Notes: generated from the sequence alone by a model not told the origin. Shown: positions 33,385 through 41,340, counted from the first letter of the stretch. The stretch is 44,369 bases of DNA from Candidatus Nanoarchaeia archaeon (GCA_028713895.1 JAQTNH010000001.1:502610-546978); one strand, 5' to 3'. Program-made: numbers and translations.

Positions 33385-35026
33385 ACTCAGGCACAGACAT
33401 GCCGAGAAGCCCAGCTGACTTTGTGATGACATTAAGATATGCTTTTACAAGTAGCGCGCGGGAATTTTTGATGTCTGCATCAGGCTCATCCGTAACCCTG
33501 CACTTTTCATAGAACTCGCTGAAACATGATGCAAGCTCAAATATATAATTTGCAAGAACATGCGGGACATATTTTTCTGCGCACACACTGACAATATTCG
33601 GGAACTCCGCCATTTTTTTGACGAGCTTTATCTCAGAAGGATTCTCAAGCCTGATATGTTTGGGCTTTGCAGCCCTTATTTTTTCAAGAATTTTCTTTGC
33701 ACGCACTGCTGTGTACAGGATGTATGGAGCGCTGTTCCCCTCAAAGTTCAGGGCTTCTTCCCAGTTGAATATGATGTTTTTGTCAGGGCTGACTTTCAGG
33801 AACGCGTATTTGATTGCGCTGTAGCCGATTGCTTTTGCAATTTTTTCAAGTTCAGCAGGCTTGATGCCCGCATTTCTCTTTAAGATTTCCTGCCTTGCTT
33901 TTTCAACAGCTTCGTCCATGAACTCCTTCAGCAAAACAACATTGCCCTTGCGCGTGCTCATCTTCCCGTCTGAGAGCAGTATAAAACTGTAAAAAACAGG
34001 CTCTGGCGCTTTTATTTTCATGAGGCTGAGGGCAGACTTAATCTGCAAATGCTCAAGTTTGTGGTCTTCGCCCAGGATAATTACATTTTTTCCATTCTTC
34101 ACTTTTTTTGCCTTGCGAATATGATACGCAATGTCCCGCAATGCATAAAGCGAAGTGCCATTAGCACGCGTTATTGGGAGAACAGGCTCTTTCATTGGGA
34201 GATTGAATTCGCTTAGGTCAAGCACTCTCCTGCCTTCACTGTCCTTTGATAGCTTTTTGTTCAATTTTTTAAGAGCATACTTCAACTCAACAGCCTTAAG
34301 CAGGGAACTCTCATAATCAAAGACATCATATTTTATTCCAAGCTCGTTGAGCAGGCTCAGCTGCCCTTTTACAGCTATACTGACAATTTTCTGAAACTCA
34401 GCAGTTGTTTTTCGGTCTCCTTTTTCAAGCTTGTTAAGAAGTTCGAACACGTCCTTTTCAACAGTTGCGTTTGTTATCATGTCAGCATTTATCTTTATGT
34501 ACATGTTCAGCATTTCATCAAAAGTGAATTTTTTGATTTTGTTTTTGCGTACAGCATAAACAAGCATTGCTATCTGTTTTCCAATATCGTTTACAAAGTA
34601 ATGTGTTTCAGTATTATAACCATAGAACTTTAAAATGCGTACAATAGAATCCCCAAGGAGGGCATTGCGTGCGCGTCCAACATGCGGGCTGGCATTAGGA
34701 TTGATGCTTGTGTGCTCCACCAAAGCCCTGCCTTTCGGCTTGCCTGCGCCAAAATCTTTCTTCAAAGCAGCCATGACTGTTGTTTCAATAATTTTTGCGT
34801 TGTTAATATAAAAATTGACATAAGGTCCTGTTGCAACAACTTTTGAAATCAGTCCAGAGGGCTGGATTTTTGCAGCAATTGTTTTTGCGTGCTCAACAGG
34901 ATTTCCCCCAAGCTTGAAGCAGGCGAAGGATAAGTCTCCGAATTCAGGATTTTTTGGGGCTTCGAGCGAAGCATCTGAAACGCCTGCTTTCTTAAGCGCT
35001 GCCAACACCTCACCGTTGAAGTTCAT
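33377..35026 (-). CDS. argS: Arginyl-tRNA synthetase
   Basis: A 549-aa class I synthetase. N-terminal Add1 domain (about 1-85) for tRNA D-loop recognition; HIGH-type motif NPNASPHVGRARN near 108-120; KMSK-equivalent DGKMSTRKGNVV near 345; C-terminal DALR anticodon-binding domain with NYIFELASCFSEFYEKC. Length is typical. It is second in an operon with agmatinase; the start ATG at 35026 overlaps the agmatinase stop by 4 bp. The pairing of two arginine-related genes is notable but may be only positional. Confidence 0.97.
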   Translation of the reverse strand: MNFNGEVLAALKKAGVSDASLEAPKNPEFGDLSFACFKLGGNPVEHAKTIAAKIQPSGLISKVVATGPYVNFYINNAKIIETTVMAALKKDFGAGKPKGRALVEHTSINPNASPHVGRARNALLGDSIVRILKFYGYNTETHYFVNDIGKQIAMLVYAVRKNKIKKFTFDEMLNMYIKINADMITNATVEKDVFELLNKLEKGDRKTTAEFQKIVSIAVKGQLSLLNELGIKYDVFDYESSLLKAVELKYALKKLNKKLSKDSEGRRVLDLSEFNLPMKEPVLPITRANGTSLYALRDIAYHIRKAKKVKNGKNVIILGEDHKLEHLQIKSALSLMKIKAPEPVFYSFILLSDGKMSTRKGNVVLLKEFMDEAVEKARQEILKRNAGIKPAELEKIAKAIGYSAIKYAFLKVSPDKNIIFNWEEALNFEGNSAPYILYTAVRAKKILEKIRAAKPKHIRLENPSEIKLVKKMAEFPNIVSVCAEKYVPHVLANYIFELASCFSEFYEKCRVTDEPDADIKNSRALLVKAYLNVITKSAGLLGMSVPEFM

Positions 35027-35850
35027 TTAATCACCAATGCATCTGCAAACTCAAAAATGAGTTTTGCACCTAAAACAGAAGTCATATCGCTAATATCTTT
35101 GTTTGGGTTGATTTCAACCAAGTCCATTCCCACAACTTTCTCGTTTTTTGCAATATGCTGAATGAATTCGATTGCCTCGCGGGCTGTCAAGCCGCCAGGT
35201 TCAATGCAGCCGGTGCCTGGAGCTGCTGAAGGGTCAATTGCATCAATATCAAAAGTAACATAGATTACATCGCAATTTTCAAGATGATGCTCAATCTCTT
35301 CTGCAATCACACACATCTTTTGGTGGGTGATGTTCTTCATTGGAATAGCCTTTATCTTAGGATTGTTAGAAATGAAATCATATTCGTATTTGCTCCAGTT
35401 GCGCAAGCCGAGCATTGCAATCTTCTTGACTTCAGGGAGCTGGGAAACCGCGCCCATTACATCGCCGTAAGGGAAATAATCTATCTGGCAGTCCGGGTGC
35501 GCGTCAACGTGAATTATTCCTATGCGTTCGTGGAATCTGGTGAGCGCCTCGACAATCGGCAGAGTGATTGAATGGTTTCCTCCGATGCAGATGATTTTTT
35601 TGTTGTGTTTCAGGAACTCAACTGTCTTTCGGAAAATTGAATCAATTGTTTTTTCAAAAGTTTCAGACTCAACAATGTCTGCCCTGTCAAACACCTTGTT
35701 GTTTCCTGCTGTTTCGCTGAAATAGAAATCATCAAAGTGCTGCCTGACTTTGCTAGGCGCATCTGAACAGCCAGGGTTTTCTGTGCCCTGGTCCACTGCC
35801 GCGCCAAAAAGTATTATTCCTGCCTCGTCCGGGCTTTTTGTGAATTCCAT
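35023..35850 (-). CDS. speB: Agmatinase/arginase family ureohydrolase
   Basis: A 275-aa binuclear manganese enzyme, probably hydrolysing agmatine to putrescine and urea. Metal-binding motifs: GGNHSITLP, HVDAHPDCQ and FDIDAIDPSAAPGTG, with MDLVEINP near the C-terminus. The archaeal speB type is favoured over arginase by length and by GCIEPGGLT, but arginase or another guanidine substrate is possible. Starts ATG 35850 with AGGT about 6 nt upstream. First gene of the speB-argS operon. Confidence 0.9.
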   Translation of the reverse strand: MEFTKSPDEAGIILFGAAVDQGTENPGCSDAPSKVRQHFDDFYFSETAGNNKVFDRADIVESETFEKTIDSIFRKTVEFLKHNKKIICIGGNHSITLPIVEALTRFHERIGIIHVDAHPDCQIDYFPYGDVMGAVSQLPEVKKIAMLGLRNWSKYEYDFISNNPKIKAIPMKNITHQKMCVIAEEIEHHLENCDVIYVTFDIDAIDPSAAPGTGCIEPGGLTAREAIEFIQHIAKNEKVVGMDLVEINPNKDISDMTSVLGAKLIFEFADALVIK

Positions 35851-35890
35851 ATCATTACCTTGACTTGCGTGTTTTTTATGCTTTTGGACA

Positions 35891-35904
35891 CCTATATAAT
35901 ATAC
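35891..35904 (-). promoter_or_regulatory. TATA-like box for speB-argS
   Basis: Minus-strand GTATATTATATAGG predicts transcription starting near 35871, giving a leader of about 20 nt that contains the AGGT ribosome-binding site before ATG 35850. A second AT-rich CATAAAAAAC lies at 35871-35880. Confidence 0.45.
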
Positions 35905-35908
35905 TAAA

Positions 35909-36547
35909 TTACAGTTCTTTTAAGATTTCCCTTAAGTCAGTTATTACGTAGTCGGCATCAGACTTTTCTCTGGCTTTTGTAAAGAGGTATGTGGTTGCAC
36001 CAACAGATTTTCCTGCTTTTATGTCGCTCTCTTTGTCGCCAATATTGACTACTTTTGAAAATTTCTTGTTCTGTAAATATTTATTCAATGCATCTGATTT
36101 GCGTCTGACTACATCCATGTTGTCTGATATGTCGTAAACTTCAATTATTGCATCAAAGAAGCTTTTTAGGCCAACAGATTCTGCGAACTCAGCGGCACGT
36201 TTAGGCTCAGTGTTTGTTAGCAATACATTTGTGTGGTCCTTGGACTTTATTGTTGAAAGAACTTCCTTGGCATAGTCCATAGGCTTTATGTATTTTTTTG
36301 AGACTGGCCTGCTTAATTCAATTGAACGAGAGCACATAGTTTTGATAATGTTTCCTGTAACATTTGGAGCGAGATGTCTATAATATTCATTCCAGCTGAG
36401 GCCGTACAACTCGCGCGTTTTCTCTATAGAAATGCTATTATTTACGCCGAATTCCTTAATTACCTGATTGCAGATTGCCTGGACAGCATACTCGTTGTCC
36501 TTTTCAAGAACACCGTGAAAGTCCCAGACAAACAATATATTTTCCAT
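35909..36547 (-). CDS. HAD-superfamily hydrolase with DFH motif I, directly downstream of a tRNA gene
   Basis: A 212-aa HAD protein: motif I FVWDFHGVLEKD with nucleophile Asp9, alpha-helical cap (about 18-85), motif II VLLTNTEP, a motif III Lys in VVRRKSDA and motif IV VNIGDKESDIKAGK. The acid/base Asp expected two residues after Asp9 is His11. A His there could act as a different general acid or indicate a non-phosphatase activity. The ATG at 36547 is just 2 nt from the 3' end of the tRNA-Ala gene, so the mRNA may be released by tRNA 3' processing and be translated leaderless. No separate promoter is obvious, since the -26 position lies within the tRNA T-arm. Confidence 0.85.
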   Translation of the reverse strand: MENILFVWDFHGVLEKDNEYAVQAICNQVIKEFGVNNSISIEKTRELYGLSWNEYYRHLAPNVTGNIIKTMCSRSIELSRPVSKKYIKPMDYAKEVLSTIKSKDHTNVLLTNTEPKRAAEFAESVGLKSFFDAIIEVYDISDNMDVVRRKSDALNKYLQNKKFSKVVNIGDKESDIKAGKSVGATTYLFTKAREKSDADYVITDLREILKEL

Positions 36548-36549
36548 AA

Positions 36550-36666
36550 TGGACTGGGAGGGATTTGAACCCTCAGTCTTCCGCGCACTCGGTATCCCAT
36601 GCGAGGCGGACGCTCTATTACCCCACTATCCAATCCGGATTAGTGTCCGGGTTGAGCTACCAGCCC
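36550..36666 (-). tRNA. tRNA-Ala (anticodon CGC) with two introns
   Basis: The 117-nt gene folds to a standard 74-nt tRNA after removing two introns. Acceptor GGGCTGG pairs with CCAGTCC, including the G3-U70 pair that identifies tRNA-Ala; the discriminator is A and CCA is not encoded. Intron 1 (29 nt, 36618-36646) interrupts the D-loop after GG; intron 2 (14 nt, 36586-36599) is at the canonical site after position 37. Each gives a 3-nt bulge, 4-bp helix, 3-nt bulge structure (ACCC/GGGT and CTCG/CGAG). The mature D-loop is AACCCGGTA, the anticodon stem TCCGC/GCGGA, the T-arm GAGGG/CCCTC. Anticodon CGC at 36601-36603 reads GCG codons. Confidence 0.93.
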
Positions 36667-36691
36667 ATCAAATTAAGATAAAGATAAATTG

Positions 36692-36898
36692 CTATTTAAT
36701 AACTTTGTTAAGCTCCTTGACAACCTTTTTCGGGTCAAGGCCGTGAGCTATTGCGCCCTGCTCGAGCGTCTCGTTCTGCGCCATCCCGCACATGACACAC
36801 ATCAGGCCCATCTGGAAAAGCTTCTCAGCTGCCTTGGGATATTTGGAAATAATATCGCCTAGCAAGGTTTTTTCTGTAATCTTTTCTTTTGTCGCCAT
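36692..36898 (-). CDS. DUF1858-type small protein with CxxC
   Basis: A 68-aa helical protein with the DUF1858 pattern: GDIISKYPKAAEKLFQMGLMC, then C34-V-M-C37-G, then ETLEQGAIAHGLD. Such domains occur alone or next to hydrid-cluster, ScdA-like or redox proteins and are thought to bind metal or take part in redox reactions, though function is unsettled. It is the last gene of the nrdR-nrdJ-cobO group, 7 nt after cobO. A thiol donor for the ribonucleotide reductase is conceivable, but this is inference. Confidence 0.8.
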   Translation of the reverse strand: MATKEKITEKTLLGDIISKYPKAAEKLFQMGLMCVMCGMAQNETLEQGAIAHGLDPKKVVKELNKVIK

Positions 36899-36905
36899 AA
36901 TGCAC

Positions 36906-37535
36906 CTAAAATTCTATACCCAGCCTGCTTGGATGCCCCTTCATCATTGGGTGCTTGATTAGCTTCATCTCGGTAACCAAGTCAGCAAAATCAACTATCT
37001 CTTTTGGCGCGTTCCTTCCGGTAAGAATTACCTCAGTCCCCTTTGATTTGCCCTTAAGCATTTTAATAACGTCCTGAACATCCAGAACCCCCTGGCTCAT
37101 CGCGACATTTATCTCGTCAAGTATGACAATATCATGTTTTCCAGAAGACACAGCTTCTTTTGCCGCTTCAAGAGCCTGAGCGCTTAGCTTTTTGTCATCG
37201 CTGAGAATTGAGAAGCAGTACCTGCAGCTTCCGCACATCTTTTTGCCTTCCTTTAGCTGTTCAGCCCACGGGCAGTCAATCCCAAACTGCTTCAGCCTGA
37301 AATTTTTGAATTTTTTAGCAGACTCAGTCTCTCCAAGATAGCTTCCGCCTTTAAGAAACTGTATCATGCAGACATCAAAGCCATGCCCCAGCGCGCGCAT
37401 TGCAAGCCCAAGCGATGCAGTAGTCTTTCCCTTGCCTGCGCCTGTGTAAACCTGAACCATCCCATCAAGCTTTTTTGTGGTTATCGGCAATGGGCCTTTG
37501 TAGTCGTCTATGCCGGGTCTTAAAATCGGAGCCAT
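36906..37535 (-). CDS. cobO: Corrinoid adenosyltransferase (CobO/CobA type)
   Basis: A 209-aa P-loop enzyme that transfers adenosyl from ATP to cob(I)alamin, producing coenzyme B12. Walker A TGAGKGKTTASLG is at 31-43; further family motifs are ALGHGFDVCMIQFLKGG, DIVILDEINVAMSQG, VILTGRNAPKEI and HPMMKGHPSRLGIEF. Unusual is a Cys-rich insert near 88-107 (Cys88, then Cys101-x2-Cys104-x2-Cys107), which could bind zinc or iron-sulphur. It starts 13 nt after the stop of nrdJ, which requires adenosylcobalamin, so the operon links enzyme and cofactor supply. Confidence 0.92.
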   Translation of the reverse strand: MAPILRPGIDDYKGPLPITTKKLDGMVQVYTGAGKGKTTASLGLAMRALGHGFDVCMIQFLKGGSYLGETESAKKFKNFRLKQFGIDCPWAEQLKEGKKMCGSCRYCFSILSDDKKLSAQALEAAKEAVSSGKHDIVILDEINVAMSQGVLDVQDVIKMLKGKSKGTEVILTGRNAPKEIVDFADLVTEMKLIKHPMMKGHPSRLGIEF

Positions 37536-37548
37536 TTAGTTGTGCCTC

Positions 37549-40500
37549 TTAAAGATGACAGGTTTCACATCCGCCCGAATATTCTGCGTCAACTGTGAAC
37601 TTTGATATATCAGGCTGCGGCGCTCCTTTTGGAATTTCGCGTTCGATGTTTAGCACCTGAACATCACGGCTGCCATCTCTGTATATTGTAATCCCCTTGC
37701 ATCCAAGCTTGTAAGCGAGCAGGTAAACTTTTTCCACGTCGCTTGTTGTAGCTATGAACGGGAAGTTCACTGTCTTTGAAACTGCGTTGTCTGTATGCTT
37801 CTGGAATGTCGCCTGCATCATTACATGCCATTCAGGAGAAATATCAAGCGCAGTGACAAATGTTTTTCTGACATCTTCAGGTATATTGTCTATGTTCTGC
37901 ACCGAGCCTTTTCGCGCAATTTCCTTCATCAGGTCATCGCTGTAAAATCCCCTGTGCTTTGCTATGTCCTCAAACATCGGGTTGACTTCGAGCAATTCTG
38001 TGTTGCCGTCGAGGACACCCCTTCGCACATATGAAACTGCAAACAGAGGTTCTATCCCGCTTGAGCATCCTGCAATTATGCTTATTGTACCAGTTGGTGC
38101 GATTGTGGTGACTGTTGCATTTCGCATCTTCACTCCCAGCTTTTTGAACACGCTTTTCTCCCAGTTCGGGAATACTCCGCGCTCTTCTGCAAGCTCGGTT
38201 GACATTTTGTGGCCTTCCTGGTTTATCACGTGCATTATCTCATCTGCAATTGCAACGCCCTCGTCTGAGCTGTAGGGAATGCCCATCTTGATGAGCATGT
38301 CTGCAAATCCCATGACTCCAAGCCCGACTTTCCTGTTTGCTTTTGTCAGGTCTGCTATCTGCTGCAATGGATACTTGTTCATGTCAACAACATTGTCAAG
38401 GAACCGCACTGCCAAGCGGACTGTTTCTTTTAGCTTGTTCCAGTCAACAGCATATTTTCCCTTGTGCTCGCCAATCATCTTTGTGAGATTTATCGAGCCA
38501 AGATTGCAGGATTCAAAAGGCAACAAAGGCTGCTCACCACAATTATGGACTACAATCCCATTTGCAATAAACGAGTGCGTAACAGGTTCAGTTAAATCAT
38601 AAACCTCCTGTTGGCCCTGTGGTTCTATCGAAACGATCCGGTCCTCAAATTTTGTGTTGTAAAAATTTATTTTTTTCAAATGTTCAATTTTGTCTTTGTT
38701 TTTTGTGCAAATAAATCCCACCTTTGATAGAAAGACAGGAATCATATTCTTGCATATCTGCAATTCAAACAAAATTCCATCTGATTCGTACAGCCTCATT
38801 TCCCCACGTATTGTTTTGTACCTAAACGTGATTCTCTTGTTTCTATGTCTTTCGTATATCTTTGATTTTATTCCAAGATTCAACAGCAGAGCCTGTGTTC
38901 CTTTGAGTAGCTTTTCAGATTTTGAACTAAGCCGTATGTAATTTGTGTTTTTGCTGTTGTTTGCAGCAACAGTTCCGTCTGCTGTAAATAACCCCTGCAG
39001 GAATCCTGTTACTGCTTCTTCTGTGGCTGAGTACAACGATGCAGGCACTTCTTTTTCAGACGCTCTGACTGGTTTAACACCCAATCTTTTGAAGAATTCA
39101 ACAAAATCTTTTGAATGGTATGACAAGTGAGTCACAGTGTCTTTCCTGATAACTTCTTTTATTTCCCTGCCATACAGCTTATTTATCTTTGGCTTAATAT
39201 ATTCAAGAATGTCTGAATCACCATTGCCAAATGTGAAGCCTACTCTGCAATTTTTGCCTTCCCTTATCCATCCATCTCCCACTAAAAGGCCAAGAGTTTG
39301 TCCAAGTTCTTTTGACCACTCTTTTGCGTAGGATACATCCCTGTGAATTCTTTTATCTTTGCTGAAATTTCCGTTCCCAGACTGGATAAGCACGTAGTCC
39401 CTAATAGAGAGGTTACCCAATTCCTTCCATCCTTCTGTTGTGAGAATCTTGTGGTCCTTTGTTGCAGTTAGTTCGTAACCTGATTCGGTTATAATCCTGA
39501 AAGTGTCTTTTATCCCTGTTTTGATAACCTGGTTTATTCCCTGCATGGAAACTCCTTTTTGTAGCATTAATGTGCTTCCATTTTCTACAATTGTTCTGTT
39601 GTCTGTAACTACATTCACATCATTGTAATTGTTGGCAAGCTCTTTTATTGGAATCAAACCTCTGCTTGTTGACACGAGTGTATCACCAACAACACAAGGG
39701 TTAGTGCTTTCAACCAATCCTACTTCAGGAGTGGGGTTTGCCTTGTTCATGCTGTCTATAAAAACAACTCCAGGCTCACCATTTTTCCATGCAAGAGTCA
39801 CAATAAGATTGAAAACTCTTCGCGCATTTAATTTCTTGACAACCTGATTGTTGCGCGGATTAACAAGCTCGTAGTCATCATCTTCCTCGACCGCTTTCAT
39901 GAACTTGTCTGTTATTGCAACTGAGATATTAAAATTGTTAAGCTCTCCCTCGCGCTCCTTTGAAACAATGAAGTCAAGAATATCAGGGTGGTCAATCCTG
40001 AGCATTCCCATGTTTGCGCCGCGCCTTCGCCCGCCCTGCTTTACAACCTCTGTTGCGGCGTTGAAAACCTTCATGAATGAAATCGGGCCGCTTGCAACAC
40101 CCATTGTTGATTTCACACGGTCGCCTTTCGGGCGGATGCGGGAGAATGAAAATCCAGTGCCGCCACCGCTCTGGTGAATCAGGGCTGTGTGCTTTACAGC
40201 GTCAAAAATGCTTGTCATGTTGTCTTCTACAGGAAGAACAAAACAGGCAGACAGCTGCTGCATATCTGTGCCTGCATTCATTAGCGTGGGAGAGTTTGGT
40301 ACGAACTCCATCTTGGATATCATATTATAAAATTTGTCTGCAACTTCAGTTGAGTCTGCATTTCTGTTGTACAACAGCTCTGCCTGGGCTATGTTGTCTG
40401 CCACACGGCGAAAAAGCTGGGCAGGAGATTCTATCACCTTTCCAGACTCATCTTTTTTCAGATACCTCTTTTCAAGAACAGTAACAGCATTCAGCGGGAG

Positions 40501-40836
40501 CTTGAGCTCGTCCTGCACCCCAAGCATTGCTTTTGCCTCGCGGAGCTCTGCGCGCTTCTGCCTGTAAAGGATATATGCTTTTGCGGTTTTAGCATGCCCT
40601 TCCTCAATTAAAACCTTTTCCACAAGGTCCTGAATCTGCTCTACATCAGGGACTGTATGCCCGTCAAACTTCTGATTTGCAAGTTCTTCAACTTTTCTTG
40701 CAAGTTTCTCAGCTGCGTTTCTGTCCTGCCCTCCGACTGCGACAGCCGCCTTGAAAATTGCGTTTACAATCTTCTCATGGTCAAAATCAACAATTCGTCC
40801 ATCACGTTTTTTTATTTTTGTAACAACATTACTCAT
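37549..40836 (-). CDS. nrdJ: Class II (B12-dependent) ribonucleotide reductase with intein
   Basis: The 1,095-aa precursor yields a 710-aa reductase after a 385-aa intein is spliced out. The N-terminal ATP cone (TKIKKRDGRIVDFDHEKI) is followed by the radical barrel: SACFVLPVEDNM with the first redox Cys, HQSGGGTGFSFSRIRP, NPCGEQPLLPFESCNLGS with the thiyl-radical Cys, and APTGTISIIAGCSSGIEP. The C-terminal GGCETCHL supplies the redox pair. Absence of an adjacent small subunit and linkage with cobO indicate class II. ATG 40836 is preferred over TTG 40845 because NrdJ proteins start near VVTKIKKRDG. It overlaps nrdR by 8 bp. Confidence 0.96.
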   Translation of the reverse strand: MSNVVTKIKKRDGRIVDFDHEKIVNAIFKAAVAVGGQDRNAAEKLARKVEELANQKFDGHTVPDVEQIQDLVEKVLIEEGHAKTAKAYILYRQKRAELREAKAMLGVQDELKLPLNAVTVLEKRYLKKDESGKVIESPAQLFRRVADNIAQAELLYNRNADSTEVADKFYNMISKMEFVPNSPTLMNAGTDMQQLSACFVLPVEDNMTSIFDAVKHTALIHQSGGGTGFSFSRIRPKGDRVKSTMGVASGPISFMKVFNAATEVVKQGGRRRGANMGMLRIDHPDILDFIVSKEREGELNNFNISVAITDKFMKAVEEDDDYELVNPRNNQVVKKLNARRVFNLIVTLAWKNGEPGVVFIDSMNKANPTPEVGLVESTNPCVVGDTLVSTSRGLIPIKELANNYNDVNVVTDNRTIVENGSTLMLQKGVSMQGINQVIKTGIKDTFRIITESGYELTATKDHKILTTEGWKELGNLSIRDYVLIQSGNGNFSKDKRIHRDVSYAKEWSKELGQTLGLLVGDGWIREGKNCRVGFTFGNGDSDILEYIKPKINKLYGREIKEVIRKDTVTHLSYHSKDFVEFFKRLGVKPVRASEKEVPASLYSATEEAVTGFLQGLFTADGTVAANNSKNTNYIRLSSKSEKLLKGTQALLLNLGIKSKIYERHRNKRITFRYKTIRGEMRLYESDGILFELQICKNMIPVFLSKVGFICTKNKDKIEHLKKINFYNTKFEDRIVSIEPQGQQEVYDLTEPVTHSFIANGIVVHNCGEQPLLPFESCNLGSINLTKMIGEHKGKYAVDWNKLKETVRLAVRFLDNVVDMNKYPLQQIADLTKANRKVGLGVMGFADMLIKMGIPYSSDEGVAIADEIMHVINQEGHKMSTELAEERGVFPNWEKSVFKKLGVKMRNATVTTIAPTGTISIIAGCSSGIEPLFAVSYVRRGVLDGNTELLEVNPMFEDIAKHRGFYSDDLMKEIARKGSVQNIDNIPEDVRKTFVTALDISPEWHVMMQATFQKHTDNAVSKTVNFPFIATTSDVEKVYLLAYKLGCKGITIYRDGSRDVQVLNIEREIPKGAPQPDISKFTVDAEYSGGCETCHL
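38542..39696 (-). other. Intein with LAGLIDADG endonuclease inside nrdJ
   Basis: A 385-residue in-frame insert splits the catalytic motif NP/CGE. Splicing motifs: first residue Cys in CVVGDTLV, block B GYELTATKDHKILT, C-terminal VYDLTEPVTHSFIANGIVVHN region ending His-Asn, followed by the +1 Cys of the host. Both LAGLIDADG helices look intact (LGLLVGDGW near 136 and LQGLFTADG near 233), so the endonuclease may be active. Confidence 0.95.
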
Positions 40837-41293
40837 CCTTAACACCCCTCTTGAGCTCTTTTAGTTCTTTTTCGAATGATTTGATATTATCAAATGAACG
40901 GCACACAGATGCAAAACGCAGGTAAGCAACCTTGTCAAGCATTTTAAGCTTTTTCATCACAAGCTCTCCAATCAGCGTGCTGTTAACGCGCGGAGAACTT
41001 CTCGCCTGAAGTTTCGCCTCTATCCAATTCACAGTTGCGTCAATCTTGTCGTTAGGAATATCCCTTTTTTCGCACGCTTTTAATATCCCGTTCTTTAATT
41101 TTTCCTTGTCAAAAGACTGGAGCGAACCGTCTTTCTTGACAACAGTGAGCCCCATGTTCACTATCTGCTCGTATGTTGTAAAGCGCTTGCTGCATTTCAG
41201 GCATTCCCTGCGGCGCCTATTAATATTTCCGTCAGAAGTGGCCCTTTTGTCAATAACCTTTGTTCCATCATGCATGCAGAAAGGACAATTCAT
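40829..41293 (-). CDS. nrdR: Transcriptional repressor NrdR
   Basis: A 154-aa regulator that senses ATP/dATP through its ATP cone and represses ribonucleotide reductase genes. N-terminal zinc ribbon: CPFCMHDG and CLKCSKRFTTYE with the RRRREC basic patch; ATP cone from about residue 47 (VVKKDGSLQSFDKEKLKNG). The frame is open for 17 codons further upstream, but MNCPFC is the family start and has AGGGTG 8 nt upstream, so ATG 41293 is chosen. It leads the nrdR-nrdJ-cobO-DUF1858 operon. Two candidate NrdR boxes sit in its leader, implying autoregulation. Confidence 0.95.
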   Translation of the reverse strand: MNCPFCMHDGTKVIDKRATSDGNINRRRRECLKCSKRFTTYEQIVNMGLTVVKKDGSLQSFDKEKLKNGILKACEKRDIPNDKIDATVNWIEAKLQARSSPRVNSTLIGELVMKKLKMLDKVAYLRFASVCRSFDNIKSFEKELKELKRGVKDE

Positions 41294-41309
41294 TGTTTTA
41301 CACCCTGAC

Positions 41310-41325
41310 ACACAACAGGTTGTGG
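41310..41325. promoter_or_regulatory. NrdR box 1 (proximal)
   Basis: ACACAACAGGTTGTGG contains the perfect palindrome CACAAC-AG-GTTGTG and matches the 16-bp NrdR box consensus at 12 positions by my count. It lies 17 nt before the nrdR ATG, within the presumed leader. Confidence 0.6.
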
Positions 41326-41340
41326 TATTGCGCTGAATAG

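Noticed and set aside
36550-36666. tRNA pseudogene because of 117-nt length and a 38-nt D-loop
   Set aside because: Removing two bulge-helix-bulge introns gives a fully paired 74-nt tRNA with the G3-U70 identity pair.
38542-39696. Possible disruption or pseudogenisation of nrdJ
   Set aside because: The insert is in frame with complete intein splicing motifs and a Cys at +1, so the reductase can be restored by protein splicing.
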